DNA of 64,000 bases, taken from positions 1 to 64,000 of the forward strand of contig WOFQ01000051.1 of the NCBI GenBank assembly GCA_012184525.1. Reading direction: 5' to 3'. Under the pieces are notes generated by a model. That model ran no database searches and was not told where the DNA came from. It saw only the letters and a list, made by a program, of their open reading frames with translations. This document shows, piece by piece, positions 1 through 10,740 of this stretch. Within the stretch, counting starts at the first letter, position 1. Each line of letters begins with the position of its first letter. The translations under genes were made by a program, and so were the position numbers. This stretch comes from Xenoacremonium recifei (Eukaryota; Ascomycota; Sordariomycetes; Hypocreales; Nectriaceae).

Positions 1-119
1 AAAATATATAATTTAATTATATATATTTTATTAAATATATTAAGAAATATATATATACTAGAATATATATACTTATCTATATATACTGGAATATATAAAG
101 CTAAGCTTATAAAATACTT

Positions 120-358
120 TATATTATAACTTGACTAAATAATTCAATTTTGACTAATTTAGTCAAGTCAAGAGGTTGAATAAATTCAAAATTTTCAGTC
201 AGTGACTAATTTGGTCAGACTAATTTAGTCATTAGTCAAATCTGACCTTGAATTAATTCACTTTTGACTAATTTAGTCATTTTAGTCATGAATTTAGTCA
301 TGACTAAAATCACAACCCTGGGGTAGACCGGACTAAAGTGACTAAAATCACAGCCCTG
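120..358. repeat. TTAGTC-rich repeat with CAGGGCTGTGA-type ends
   Basis: This segment carries many copies of GACTAA and TTAGTC, often as the palindrome GACTAATTTAGTC. It ends with two near-identical motifs, ACTAAAATCACAACCCTG (about 303-319) and ACTAAAATCACAGCCCTG (about 340-356). The same terminal motif, read as CAGGGCTGTGAT on the other strand, bounds the small element at 4574-4811. It therefore looks like the right end or ends of related non-autonomous elements, nested or tandem. No matching left end was found inside the window. Confidence 0.5.
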
Positions 359-1239
359 CTAATAGCATGACTTATTAATAATAAGCTGCTAAGTCTATAA
401 GTATTATAAGCTAAGTCTGATATTCAACAAATAATATTAGCTAAAATAGGAGTTAAGAGACTATTTAATAATACTTGAAAAGGAATTAATAGCGCAGTTA
501 ATAGCCTTAATACTAACAATAGGCCCCTTAGATGGAAAATTAATATGGTATATAAAGAATAGCCCTAAGCCTTCATAGGGTCTTTTAAAGGGATAAATAA
601 AATTAGCTAACTATACCCTCTATCTCCTCTTATTTATTATCTAATAATTATTAATATTATATATCATTTTATTTATTTATTTTACTTTCTACACCTTTTT
701 ATATTCATTATATCTCTCTATGATTATATTATAGAGGCCCTTAATTAATAGACATATATATATTTTATTGAAAATTAAGTATCCTGCTCTCTAAAATATA
801 TTCCTAGCTTTTCTATAAAATTATATACCTAATTTTCAAGTACTATTAAAGAATAATTTAAGATTTATAATATTATAAAACTTACTTATAGTATTATTAT
901 AATTTTTTATTAGTTTCTTTTTTTTTTTAACTTATCAAGTAACTTCCTAACTTTTATCATAGAACTAATACCTATGACTTTGCTATTATAACCTTTTATA
1001 TAAGATCATAAATATATTAAGGATAAGAATGAAGGGTTTATTTTCTTTCAGCACGAACAGAAATTATATTACTTATATTACTATCTGTACTAGCTCTTAG
1101 GGCTAGATTATAGCTAGTAATTAACTTTTTATTTAATTAGAAAAGTGGCAGGTTTAGAAGCCATAATGATAAATAATTACAGGGTATAATAGAGTAGTGC
1201 TTAGAAATAGGTTAAAGGGGATATATAGGAGCAGGGATA

Positions 1240-1341
1240 CTAAGGGGGTCTTAATCTCGACACCCCTCTATAACTAAAGTGCATATGGGGGGGGTCATTA
1301 ACTTAGAAAAGGACTATTAACTTAGAAACTAGTAGTAAATA
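1240..1341 (+). repeat. Left terminal inverted repeat of the Fot1-like element
   Basis: About 100 bp that pair with 4109-4210 in inverted orientation. Shared landmarks are the CTAAGGG start, a CAATCTCGAC/TAATCTCGAC block, a run of seven to eight G, GGTCATT(A/G)ACTTAG, AAAAGGACTATTAA and AAACTAGTAGTA. Differences between the arms are mainly C/T or G/A. Confidence 0.85.
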
Positions 1342-2830
1342 CCTTAAATTAGTTAGTATTTACTAATAAAGATTAAGTAAATTTCTTTTAATTAATAATT
1401 TAGCTTCTTATAATACTAAAATCTCACTCCCTCCTCTTTTTATATACTTATATAGATAAAGTTATTATAACCCTATAAAAGCAGTATAAATTACTTAAAT
1501 ACTATAATATATAGTAACTTTAAGATACTATAATAATTATAAAAGTTATTTAAATTATATAATAAATATATTAATTAATTATCCTAAACTGGCTTTATCT
1601 GCTATTATAAAATATATTAATCCTGCTATTAGTAAATATAATTTCCTGTAAATTATATAGTAAAACTTTAAGGCCTATATAATAGCTGCTTTAGAGCTAT
1701 ATAAAGAGGGCTTTTATCTATTAATTATTATAGCAGTTAAGGAGCTTTAAGTCCTATATAAAAGACTATAGAGCTAAATATAAGGCTATTATATAATAAT
1801 TTTAAATAGTAATATTATAATATATTTTATAATAAAAGAAGTATAATATATAATATAAAGTATAAGGCTACTAAAGACTAAAATGATATTAAAAGCTTCT
1901 ATTAAGCTTAATATAGCTATAAAGGTAACCTTTTATATAATAATAAGGTTATCTTACTAGAAAATATATAGAATATAAATAAAACCAGCTTTATAATAGA
2001 ATATCTTTAGAAAGGTATATTAATTTAGATATTTAGAGAGATTAATAAGCCAGTCTTAATTAATTCTTATAAATTTATCTCTATTACTGATTTTAAAGCT
2101 ATCTCAGTAATTAGAGTATATATTCTATTTTTCCTGATACTTCCTGGTATTTATATATTATAGAACTAATTTAAAAATACCCTCTATAATGATATAATCC
2201 TTATAATAAATAAAAAGGGATATATTAATAATATATTTATATTAAAATAAATTAAATATTTCCAAAAATATATAAAATTAATAACCTTAAATTAAATAAA
2301 GGTATTTATTATTAATAAATATAAGAGTTACTTTATATATAAACTTATTTATTTTTATAAGAAGTATTAAATTAAGCTTTTTTTATTACTGCTATATCTA
2401 ATATATTACCTTTAACCCTTTAATATTAATATTTTTAATACTCTTAAAATATAGTATTAAAATATTCTTTATTATAAAATTATTAATAATATATCAGACT
2501 TTAATAAAATTAATTTCCTTTTTTATTTTTAAGAGATATATAATTAGGCCTTTAAAAAATAAACTATATTATTAACTTAGGGAAAATATAGGCTATTTCT
2601 ATATAATCCTTCTAAAGTTTTAGACTATATAGTTAATCCCTTATCTTTATTAGCAGTTGATATATAAGTTAAAGCTTTATCTGGCTTTATATAAGTAGGT
2701 ATATTATTACTAATTTAAAAGGTAATATTACTATTTATACTGCAGACCCCTATAGTATAATATATTAATTAGAATATAATTATAATACTATTAAAGCGCA
2801 TAAAGATAATTAATTAATATCAGGATTATA

Positions 2831-3140
2831 TAGAGGCGCCCTTTAAAAGTTTTATCTCAAAGAAAGCTTATATAAGCAGATTTGACCAATAAGATAACAT
2901 CTCATTAAGAGCGCTATTCAGGGTACATCAGGATAGCACAGCCCGCTGTAACCCTGCTAGAAAAGGTAAAGTATTAGTTCTCTTTAGTTACTAGGGTGCC
3001 CTGATGGAAGCACAGAAGGCCCCTGAAGAGATGAGCTTCCAGCGGTTAGACCACTGAAAGCTCTTGTACCTTCGATCTTTGCAGGGATCGGGGTTGAGAG
3101 CTTCTGTCACCTTGGGATAAACTTTTGAAGGGCGCCTCTG
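2831..3140. mobile_element. ~310-bp MITE nested in the Fot1-like element
   Basis: The ends are inverted repeats of about 30 bp: AGAGGCGCCCTT at 2832 and AAGGGCGCCTCT ending at 3139, each continuing into AAAAGTTT..ATC..AAG. Both ends lie in TATA sequence, so a TA duplication is likely. The two arms differ at three clear positions, all with T on the left and C on the right. The interior has near-normal GC content and stands out sharply from the AT-rich host element. It encodes no protein; an internal hairpin-prone stretch pairs GAGCTT with AAGCTC (about 3023-3052). It is a non-autonomous element by structure. Its short length may have let it escape RIP, or it inserted later. Confidence 0.75.
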
Positions 3141-4108
3141 TATATAGGATCGAATTAATATATCTATTATATCCTTAATACTGCTGACTCCCTCGATAAG
3201 CTGAGTTTTTTTACTATTAAGGAAAATTAATAAAACCCTTACCTTTAATAGTATTACTACTATATAAATAAGAAATATAATATTTAAAGGAGAAGAATTT
3301 ATAATATAATAACTACTAGGAAATAAGATCTATTATTACTAAATATAGCCCTATTACTATAATTAATATATAGCTTTATATAATAAAAAATAAATATAAT
3401 AAGGCAGCTATAAAGAAAGCTAAGAGTTAAAAACTAATAAAAAAGGCAGTTTATAATAAAGCTAAATATATCTATTATTAGCTTTAAGAAGTAAGGTCTT
3501 ATATATATATAAAAATTAAAGAGCTTAAGTTTAATAATATATATTATTATTAATATAAGTAGCCTAAACTTTAAGGATTAAAGAGGTTAGAGTAATAATT
3601 AAAGTAGAGGTATTAGAAGCTTCTTACTTTAAGTAAATAGATAGCTAAGAGGCATACTCTTTAATATTAATTTATTATTAAGAAATTAGTATATAAAGAC
3701 TAATAAGGTATAATAAAGTAGCCTTTTTACTATAATAAGGAGGTTATTATAGAAGCAGTTAATTTTATTAATCTCTTTACTGTATAATAATATAATTCCT
3801 GTAATTTAATAACTCTTAAAGCTAATAGACTGGAGATTATTAATATTATTAATCTTTAGATTAAAGATAAAAAAGAAGTTTATAATATTATTAAAATTAA
3901 GATTTAAGACTTATATTATTATAACTTTAATTAATTAAACTACTTAGAAAATACTATAGACTATACTAATAAGAGCTATAATAAGTTAATATAACTTTAA
4001 TAGGGGACTATTATAGGAATTAGAAGAGAATAATAGCTAAACTAACTTATAAGAGTTTATATATAAATTAAATTTACTTAGCTGATATACTATATTATAT
4101 ATAAATTA

Positions 4109-4210
4109 GAAGTACTACTAGTTTCCAAATTAATAGTCCTTTTCTAAGTCAATGACCCCCCCGATATATACTTTAGTCATGGAGGGGGGTCGAGATTGAG
4201 ACACCCTTAG
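4109..4210 (-). repeat. Right terminal inverted repeat of the Fot1-like element
   Basis: Inverted partner of 1240-1341. It ends ACACCCTTAG followed by TA, the presumed target-site duplication. Confidence 0.85.
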
Positions 4211-4573
4211 TATGGAATTATTCCTTAGTTTTTAGTATTAGTTTAGTCCGACTAAGACTACCTGGTATTATTCTACAGGAGGAAAAGACTAAGAATTTAA
4301 GCTTAGTCTTAGTCCGGACTAAAAATTCTTAATATTATTCTACTACTAAAAATACTAAAAATCTTTAGTCTGACTAAGACTAATATTAAGGATTTTTAGT
4401 TTAGTTTTTAGTCCTTTTTTAATATTTTTAATATTTTTAATATATTTAATTAATCCCTATATTTTTCCTATTTATATAATAATATACACTATTTAATTTA
4501 TATATATATATATAATAAAGGACCCCCTAAGAGGAGGGGTGGAGGTTAAATATATTATATTCATAATCACATA

Positions 4574-4811
4574 CAGGGCTATGAAATTACTCCTTAGTAT
4601 TAGTCTTAGTCAGAATAATACTAATTAGTCTTAGTCTAACTAAGACTAAGAATTCTTAGTATTATTCTACTAACTAAAATACTAAGATTAAGAATCTTTA
4701 GTATTATTCTAGCTATAAAAATACTAAAGATTTTTAGTATTATTCCGACTAAGACTAATTAATATCATTCCGGGCATATACTGGACTAAAAGTACTGAAA
4801 TCACAGCCCTG
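4574..4811. mobile_element. Small TIR element (MITE-like), TTAGTC-rich
   Basis: The segment starts CAGGGCTATGAAAT and ends ATTTCA-type sequence followed by CAGCCCTG; the reverse complement of the right end is CAGGGCTGTGATTTCAGTAC. The interior is filled with TTAGTC/GACTAA words like 120-358 and 4211-4570. No flanking direct repeat is evident, which may be due to mutation. A second, less certain inverted pair (GGAAT near 4214 and its complement near 4777) suggests further nested elements of the same kind. Confidence 0.5.
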
Positions 4812-5652
4812 CGGATAACGCACACCTCCACCTCCCTCATCTGACTTCATTTAGTCCGGCATTTTGACTTCCTGTAGTCCGGTATTTCCAATGGCTGTAT
4901 ATATTATATATGGCTGTATGTGTTATATTCGACGGGGGGGAGGATGGGAGTGGATTAGCTGATAATCAGCTGATACGAAGCCCGCTGAAAGGAAAGCGGC
5001 TATTATAAATGCCGATATACGGACATCGGATAGTTCAAAATACTGGCTTATAGAAGTTAAATAGGAAGTCCGGCTAACCCCAATACTCATCAGTGATATA
5101 TGGAAATTAGACTGTTACAAAAGCCGAGAGAATGAATATACAGTGGGGTGCAATTATTTTGAATCTAACGGCGCGTACGTTGCAACCTAGGCCTATTCAG
5201 TGTTATAAGTATGCTGCTTTTGCCCCTTTTTATATTTTATTGAATATACTGAATATATGGATTACGTTAACCCCCCCCCATCCCCCTCTATTGGGAGTGT
5301 GTATATGTGTGTATGTGTGTGTTTTATTTAATATTAGTTAAAAGAATAAACTAATCAGGTCTATATAGTAATATTATCAGGTCCTATTAATAAGACCTAT
5401 ATTTAAAGTATTCTAAATTTATCTTTTTTTAGCCTCAAATATAATAAACATATTAGAGAAATTACTAATCACAGATCTAGGACTTAATAAAAGAGATAAT
5501 ATAATAGATAAAGAAATCTTCTATAGAAATAGGGTATATTTAGATTTTATATTTATGTTATTCTAATATTAAAAACTATAAGCTCTACCTTAATTTCCAG
5601 AGAAATATAGGAAAAAGGTATTAGTACTAATTAATCTTTAAGATAATAGATA

Positions 5653-5756
<104 letters not shown>

Positions 5757-6654
5757 TTATTGTTTTGCTAAATTAAGGAATAAATATCTTAGGATTAAAA
5801 TAGAATATTAGTTTCTCACAATTATCCTTATTAAGTGAAATCCTACTCTTCATATATAACAGTATTACTATTCAGATATTACTAGCCAGTGCATATATTC
5901 TCACGCTATAAGTAGAGATCTGCTAGGCCTAATAGATGCTGTCCCTCAATTTCCCCCTAAGTAATGGCTTTAAGCTTTAATTTTAATATTATAATTATAT
6001 AATAAAGAATATCCTGCTATTACTGCCTTAATATAATAAGCCCTAAAATCAAGGAAAAAGGTAATATATATTAGAAATTAGAAAATACTGTGCCTATATC
6101 AAGTATAGAGCCTATATAGAGTTAGCCCCTTTTTATAGGGAAATATATCTATATTTATATTGCTATAGTAGGAGTAATTTAGCTTAATTTAAATCTGAAC
6201 CTTTTTTATTAAGAGGCATAAGCTATTTATATATAAATAGTATAACTTATTAAATTTGTATATTAAATTAAATATTATTACTTTAAAATAATTTAATTAA
6301 TTTATTTCTTTTAATAAAGATCTTACTAATAAAACTTTAATTCTGAATTTCTGATAATGCTTAATCTAAAGAGCTTTAATATACTAACGTCAATTATATT
6401 AATGTTAAATGTTACTACTTAAATTATTATTAATATATATATTCATAGCACTATGACAAAGAATCTGCATTATAATTTATCATGTCGAGATTGGAACTAA
6501 TTCAAGCAAAACTTACAGCTAGCTGGCATACTAGGATGTTGTGCTTACATAACTCCCTTACAGACGCATTGGGTGCGCACCTATTGGGGCCCTAATTCTG
6601 AGCGACTTAGTCCAACACAAAATCACTCGGCCGTCTTGTGCCCAACACCACAAC

Positions 6655-7622
6655 ATGTCCACTCAACTCGACGCCGCCTTTCTTGCCCGTGTCTCCCTAC
6701 ATGACCCCTCTCACTTTAGCATCCAGCACTCTCAGACCCTTCATCGCCTGAAGCTCCTGCAGCACTGGAACATTTCCACCGGCTCCAAGGTGCTGGAACT
6801 AGGATGCGGGCAGGGAGACTGCACAACTGTCCTTGCCCATGCTGTAGGTGAGCAGGGCAGGGTTGTGGCGGTCGATCCAGCGGACTTAAATTATGGTCGG
6901 TAACCCTAATCCTGTCTGTCCTGGCGGTGCGAGTGGAAAGCAGACGACTGATAGTCGCTGCAGGTTCCCCGTATACTCTCGGCCAAGCCCAGGGTCACCT
7001 CTCGCAAGGCCCTCTGGGTAGGCGAATTACTTGGGTCCAACAACCTCCACTAGACTACCTCTCTTCCCTCCCCTCCCCCTCTTCTACCTCCTCGCCGCCC
7101 GCCGACGAAAGGAAGACCTTCGACGCAGCAGTGCTTGCTCACTGTTTATGGTACTTCGGCTCCCCCTCGCTAATCCTTTCCACCCTCCGTGCCCTTAAGC
7201 AGCACAGCAAGCGTCTCCTCCTTGCTGAGTGGTCACTAGTAGCGACGCACACCTCTGCTCAGCCTCATGTATTAGCTGTGCTTACCCAGGCAGCACTGGA
7301 GTGCCGTAAACAGAGCAGCGTCTCAAACGTCCGCACGGTGCTGGGGCCAAGGCGGCTTACCCAGCTGGCTTTGGCTGCCGGGTGGCAACTGGAGAGTGAG
7401 ACCCGCGTGCAAGCTGGGGAAGGGTTATTAGATGGACAATGGGAAGTCTCTGTCTGTCTTTCTTCCTCTTTCGAAAGAGAAGTCGAGGAGCAAGTGAGTG
7501 ATGAGAGGGAACGGGCGGTGGTTGTTGCGTTACGGGACGCGTGTGAGGCGAGCTTGGAGGATGTGCCGGGGGGTCGGACAGGAGTTAAGGCCATGGACGT
7601 TTGGACTGCTAGTTTCGTCTAA
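6655..7622 (+). CDS. SAM-dependent class I methyltransferase
   Basis: A two-exon gene encoding about 299 residues. The N-terminal exon has the SAM-binding motif I VLELGCGQGD at about residues 46-55, followed by VVAVDP (post-I acidic residue). The second exon continues with LGQAQGHL and a Rossmann-like DAAVLAHCLWYF segment. The preferred intron is 6896-6963 (68 nt), which joins the frames as NYG-SPYTLGQAQ, a block I recall from fungal homologues. Its donor GTCGGT is weak; an alternative intron at 6900-6943 with GTAACC also keeps the frame but is only 44 nt. The substrate is unknown. It is the first gene after the AT-rich block and ends 29 bp from the convergent gene at 7652, so the two 3' untranslated regions must overlap. 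Confidence 0.85.
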
Positions 7623-7651
7623 TCCGGCATGTTGAGCGTGTCCTAGGATAT

Positions 7652-9793
7652 CTATCTATCTTCCAATTCTCTCCCTGCCAAATCAAAATATGGAACGCAA
7701 GATACGCTCTTGTGTCCACACATACTACTGACGAAACCGAACTCATGGTCATTCCGACACTTTGGAAGCGCTTCGGCCTCATCCCTCAAGAGATCCAGGA
7801 TATTCAGAAGATATCCATCTCCAGCCCATTCATCGCGTTTCATTGTTTGTTCAAATAACATCCTTGCCACTGCCATGACTGTCCCACCTCTTTGAAGATA
7901 GTTTCTTGTCACCGGCGGCCACTCACGAGATGTTCGCTGCCACGTTCCTAAGACATTCTTCTCGTTGGGCACTCGTTTTTCCTCCACGCAGCGGACAATA
8001 TGGCTACACATATTCACGAAACCAGCTCTCATAGACCTATTTGTCTTAAGATTGTCTCGCACCAATGGTTCGAGGAATCGCAGAGCCTCGCCATTATCAT
8101 CGACCCAATCTGGGCCTTCAGAGTCAATAGAGTCGAGTAAGCGGTCTTTCATCCGATCAGCGATCTGCGACAATGAGAAGGCCATTCTGGGACTCAAAAA
8201 TCCACCTAGGCATTCTCCACATGTGCAGCCGTACTTCAACCTTAGAGTCCTACGAATTACAGGACCCTCGGCTTCTCTGTTGAGCTGTTCGTCTGTAGCG
8301 GACAGTAGCAAATCCAGATCAGAATCAGCCAGCTTGGTAAGGTCAAAGACGGTAGTGTTCGTAAGTGCCGCTAGGCACGCAAGCTCGGATTGCTTGAAAC
8401 CAATGAACTTGTCGGATATGTCAGCGGTTCGACCACTAATACTCGCGGTTGCTTGCGTTCTTCGTAGTTCCATGGCACTTCCCAGTGCTTCAGCAGCAGT
8501 ATAACCTTCCAGGTTGCGAATAGAGGCGAGCTCGGGCCAATTGGATATAATGTATGCGACTGCTTCTGCCTTGGTGTTCACCGCGGCTGTGTGGAGGATT
8601 GAGTCTCCCATCTTGTCGGCGCGAGTTATTGATGCCGATTCCACATCAACAGGAAGGAGTTCCTGTATCTGTTTCAGACATTGGGAGCCCGTCACTGTGG
8701 GATCAACCAACACTTTTATAGCGGCCTGGATAAATTCGGGTTGCTCTTCCTCTGTTGCGATATCTGGGCCGTCAAAGTCCTGGGACGCCCTTAAAACTCT
8801 GGAGCGATGGTTTTCTGCATCTGTAAAAGCGAGCCATGGAGATGAGCCAACTCGACGAAAGCCAAGTGAGCGCCAGAAGCTGTCTGCAATTCTCACCGCT
8901 GCAGTCATAAGTCTGTGTCTTTCTTCCTCGCTTTCTGCGTCCAGCCAGCCAAGGTAGCCTGGTTGGGCAAAAGCAAAGAAGAATTCTGACATGCTCCTGG
9001 CCTCTTTCAAGACAGCATTGACAATCTTTGTCGCAACTCTCCGGCGACGCGAAGAATTCGTCACAGAAATTTGTTCAAACAGCAGAATATCGCCATAGTC
9101 AAGTTCCTTCCCCCATACCCCGGTTCCCTTCTTGATAGCATGTTCGCAGTACTCCCGATTGAGGCGACCGTATCGATCGAACAATGTAAACGCAAGATCA
9201 GAGGTTTCTTCGGTTGGCTCTTCCATCTTCGTCCAGAAGGCATTGTTCATCTCCCGTCGTCTGATTAACTTGGCCTTGCAACTGCCAATTTCTTTGCCAA
9301 CCTCTCTGGCTTCCGCATTGATCTGTTCGAGCCACTCCCAATTTTCGGATTCGTCATATTCCGAGGCCTGGTCAGGCCATTGGTCTTCATCATCTTCCAT
9401 CGAATCGACATCGGTTTCGGACTCTTCGCCTTCTGACTCGGATTGGGACTCCCTCTCACGTAACTCCATCGTCGCACGGTTTTCTTGCCTAGAAATACTG
9501 CTTGGTATTGCCGAGAACTCTCCTGGCGTAGCCTGGGCTCGAGAGTCAGACTCCAGTTCGTTTTGCTGCTCCATCGGAGGTGCCATGGTATGCCTATATT
9601 CTTGGGTTTCGGTTAAGCTAGGACTGTAAAGCATAGCCTTGTATTTAGACCAAACTTTGACAGTAATATTGATATCCTGTCCTTGGTCTTCTGTTGACAG
9701 TCTTTCAGTGTCTCGCAACACCCGTTTGGATGGGGTTGTAGAGGCATCTTCGAGAGCATCTTCGAGACTCCGTGGTCGCTTCGTACCACCCAT
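7652..9793 (-). CDS. Hypothetical protein with GNAT-like and ankyrin-like segments
   Basis: A single open frame of 713 residues from the first ATG at 9793; the longer frame upstream begins with TTG and is not needed. The N-terminal ~190 residues are acidic, Ser/Glu-rich and probably disordered, with a basic KRPR start. A middle segment (about residues 235-350) with SRRRRVATKIVNAVL and FAFAQPGYL followed by ADSFWRSLGFRRVG resembles a GCN5-type acetyltransferase fold, where the Arg-rich turn would bind acetyl-CoA. A following segment with DSILHTAAVNTKAEAVAYII resembles ankyrin repeats, and a CTCGECLGGFLSPRM cysteine motif lies downstream. Such GNAT-ankyrin proteins are known to me only as uncharacterised fungal proteins; the function is unknown. 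Confidence 0.75.
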   Translation of the reverse strand: MGGTKRPRSLEDALEDASTTPSKRVLRDTERLSTEDQGQDINITVKVWSKYKAMLYSPSLTETQEYRHTMAPPMEQQNELESDSRAQATPGEFSAIPSSISRQENRATMELRERESQSESEGEESETDVDSMEDDEDQWPDQASEYDESENWEWLEQINAEAREVGKEIGSCKAKLIRRREMNNAFWTKMEEPTEETSDLAFTLFDRYGRLNREYCEHAIKKGTGVWGKELDYGDILLFEQISVTNSSRRRRVATKIVNAVLKEARSMSEFFFAFAQPGYLGWLDAESEEERHRLMTAAVRIADSFWRSLGFRRVGSSPWLAFTDAENHRSRVLRASQDFDGPDIATEEEQPEFIQAAIKVLVDPTVTGSQCLKQIQELLPVDVESASITRADKMGDSILHTAAVNTKAEAVAYIISNWPELASIRNLEGYTAAEALGSAMELRRTQATASISGRTADISDKFIGFKQSELACLAALTNTTVFDLTKLADSDLDLLLSATDEQLNREAEGPVIRRTLRLKYGCTCGECLGGFLSPRMAFSLSQIADRMKDRLLDSIDSEGPDWVDDNGEALRFLEPLVRDNLKTNRSMRAGFVNMCSHIVRCVEEKRVPNEKNVLGTWQRTSREWPPVTRNYLQRGGTVMAVARMLFEQTMKRDEWAGDGYLLNILDLLRDEAEALPKCRNDHEFGFVSSMCGHKSVSCVPYFDLAGRELEDR

Positions 9794-10740
9794 AGCGACA
9801 GAAACAAACAATAGACTAAAGAGAACCAAAGGATTTCAAGCAAAGAAGATTGATAAAATTCTGCGTGGAGATACGGCGCGGTTCTGAAGGGGCTTGAACA
9901 TCGAAGAAAGTTTGCAAGTCAGACGATGGGCTGAGAAAAGAAATTCGCGCAAATCTATCCGGCATATGGAGGATAGCGTGACAGAATTTAGGCAACAGCT
10001 TGCGTGTATCAGATGCCTGATGTGTGTTGGTTCGAGGTGCAAATAGGCGATGGTGACCGTTTCGGCGGCCATGTTCCTATCCCCATTTGAGCAAGGTGGG
10101 GTCAAAGCCTGGATAGCATCAAGTTGAGATCTCTGTAATATCAGTATGCTCTCACAACACCAGGGGTGATGTTTCTTTCCCATTTATCTCTCTTCTCCAG
10201 GCCGAGACTACAGATTACTAGCCTAACCATCACTTCCTACTGTGAGGTGAGGGAACGAGTACGGGATATCGGGTGTAGATGTAGTTGGACAGAGTAGCAG
10301 CCGTAGTCCTATCAGCATATGCAAACGTAGGCAGCTCATCATTTTTTATCCTTCCCTTATTTACTAATTCTAGAAACTAAGTACATATACTTGATATCAT
10401 TTTGTCTTTTGGAATGTAGTCGGTCGATTAACTGATGAAAGGAAGGGATCCCCTCATGATTCTTCACTCTGCGCCTTGGGCATCGATCAAATACCAAATC
10501 ATGACACTCCTCTGAGACAGCGATATTTATACCATGCTGAGTAGCTAGCTAAGATTCGCCTGGGCAGCGACTCGTTAGGGTTTGCATATATGGTCACGTT
10601 ATGAGTAGATATTCATTGTAGGACTTGCCTTCTCCTTCAATACTTACTACAAAGCGGTTTCTCCTTTGTAGCTCTATAATTATATAAGTCAAAATATTTG
10701 TTTGGTAATTAGCTGGCTAACTATCGTCGTTCTGCATTTC
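9794..10740. other. Intergenic, no gene recognised
   Basis: This holds the promoter of the minus-strand gene at 7652-9793 and the 3' flank of the dienelactone hydrolase gene. Short open frames occur on both strands but none has recognisable content. Confidence 0.6.

Larger units (their letters stand above)
1240..4210 (+). mobile_element. RIP-degraded Fot1/pogo-like (Tc1-mariner) DNA transposon
   Basis: The element is about 2.97 kb including its nested insertion. It is bounded by inverted repeats of about 100 bp beginning CTAAGGG (1240-1341 and 4109-4210) and flanked by TA on both sides (1238-1239, 4211-4212), the target duplication of Tc1/mariner elements. On the plus strand around 2200-2460, a frame broken by several stops can still be read as the DDE region of a Fot1/pogo transposase: an IKVFIINKYKSY segment where VL-DGHxSH is expected, then LFLLLLYL, and then PFNINIFNTLK where QPLDINIFxxLK is expected. 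The two aspartate positions (codons 2314-2316 and 2422-2424) are both AAT (Asn) and are separated by 35 residues, matching the DD35D spacing. G-to-A change by RIP explains both losses. The element is dead; family assignment is from recalled family motifs. Confidence 0.8.

Noticed and set aside
2990..3110. tRNA-like AGCGGTTAGACCACTG stretch inside the MITE
   Set aside because: It has a hairpin resembling a D-arm but no B box or acceptor stem that pairs, so not a tRNA or a clear SINE.
5132..5341. 69-codon plus-strand frame in the AT-rich block
   Set aside because: It contains low-complexity TGTG-repeat codons and C/T runs, no recognisable domain and no splice context.
6900..6943. Alternative 44-nt intron for the methyltransferase
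   Set aside because: It keeps frame and has a better donor, but is shorter than other introns here and adds RRLIVAAG before the SPYTLGQAQ block; the 68-nt intron restores the conserved junction.
7265..7594. 109-codon minus-strand frame inside the methyltransferase gene
   Set aside because: It is fully antisense to the second exon of a well-supported gene; shadow frame.
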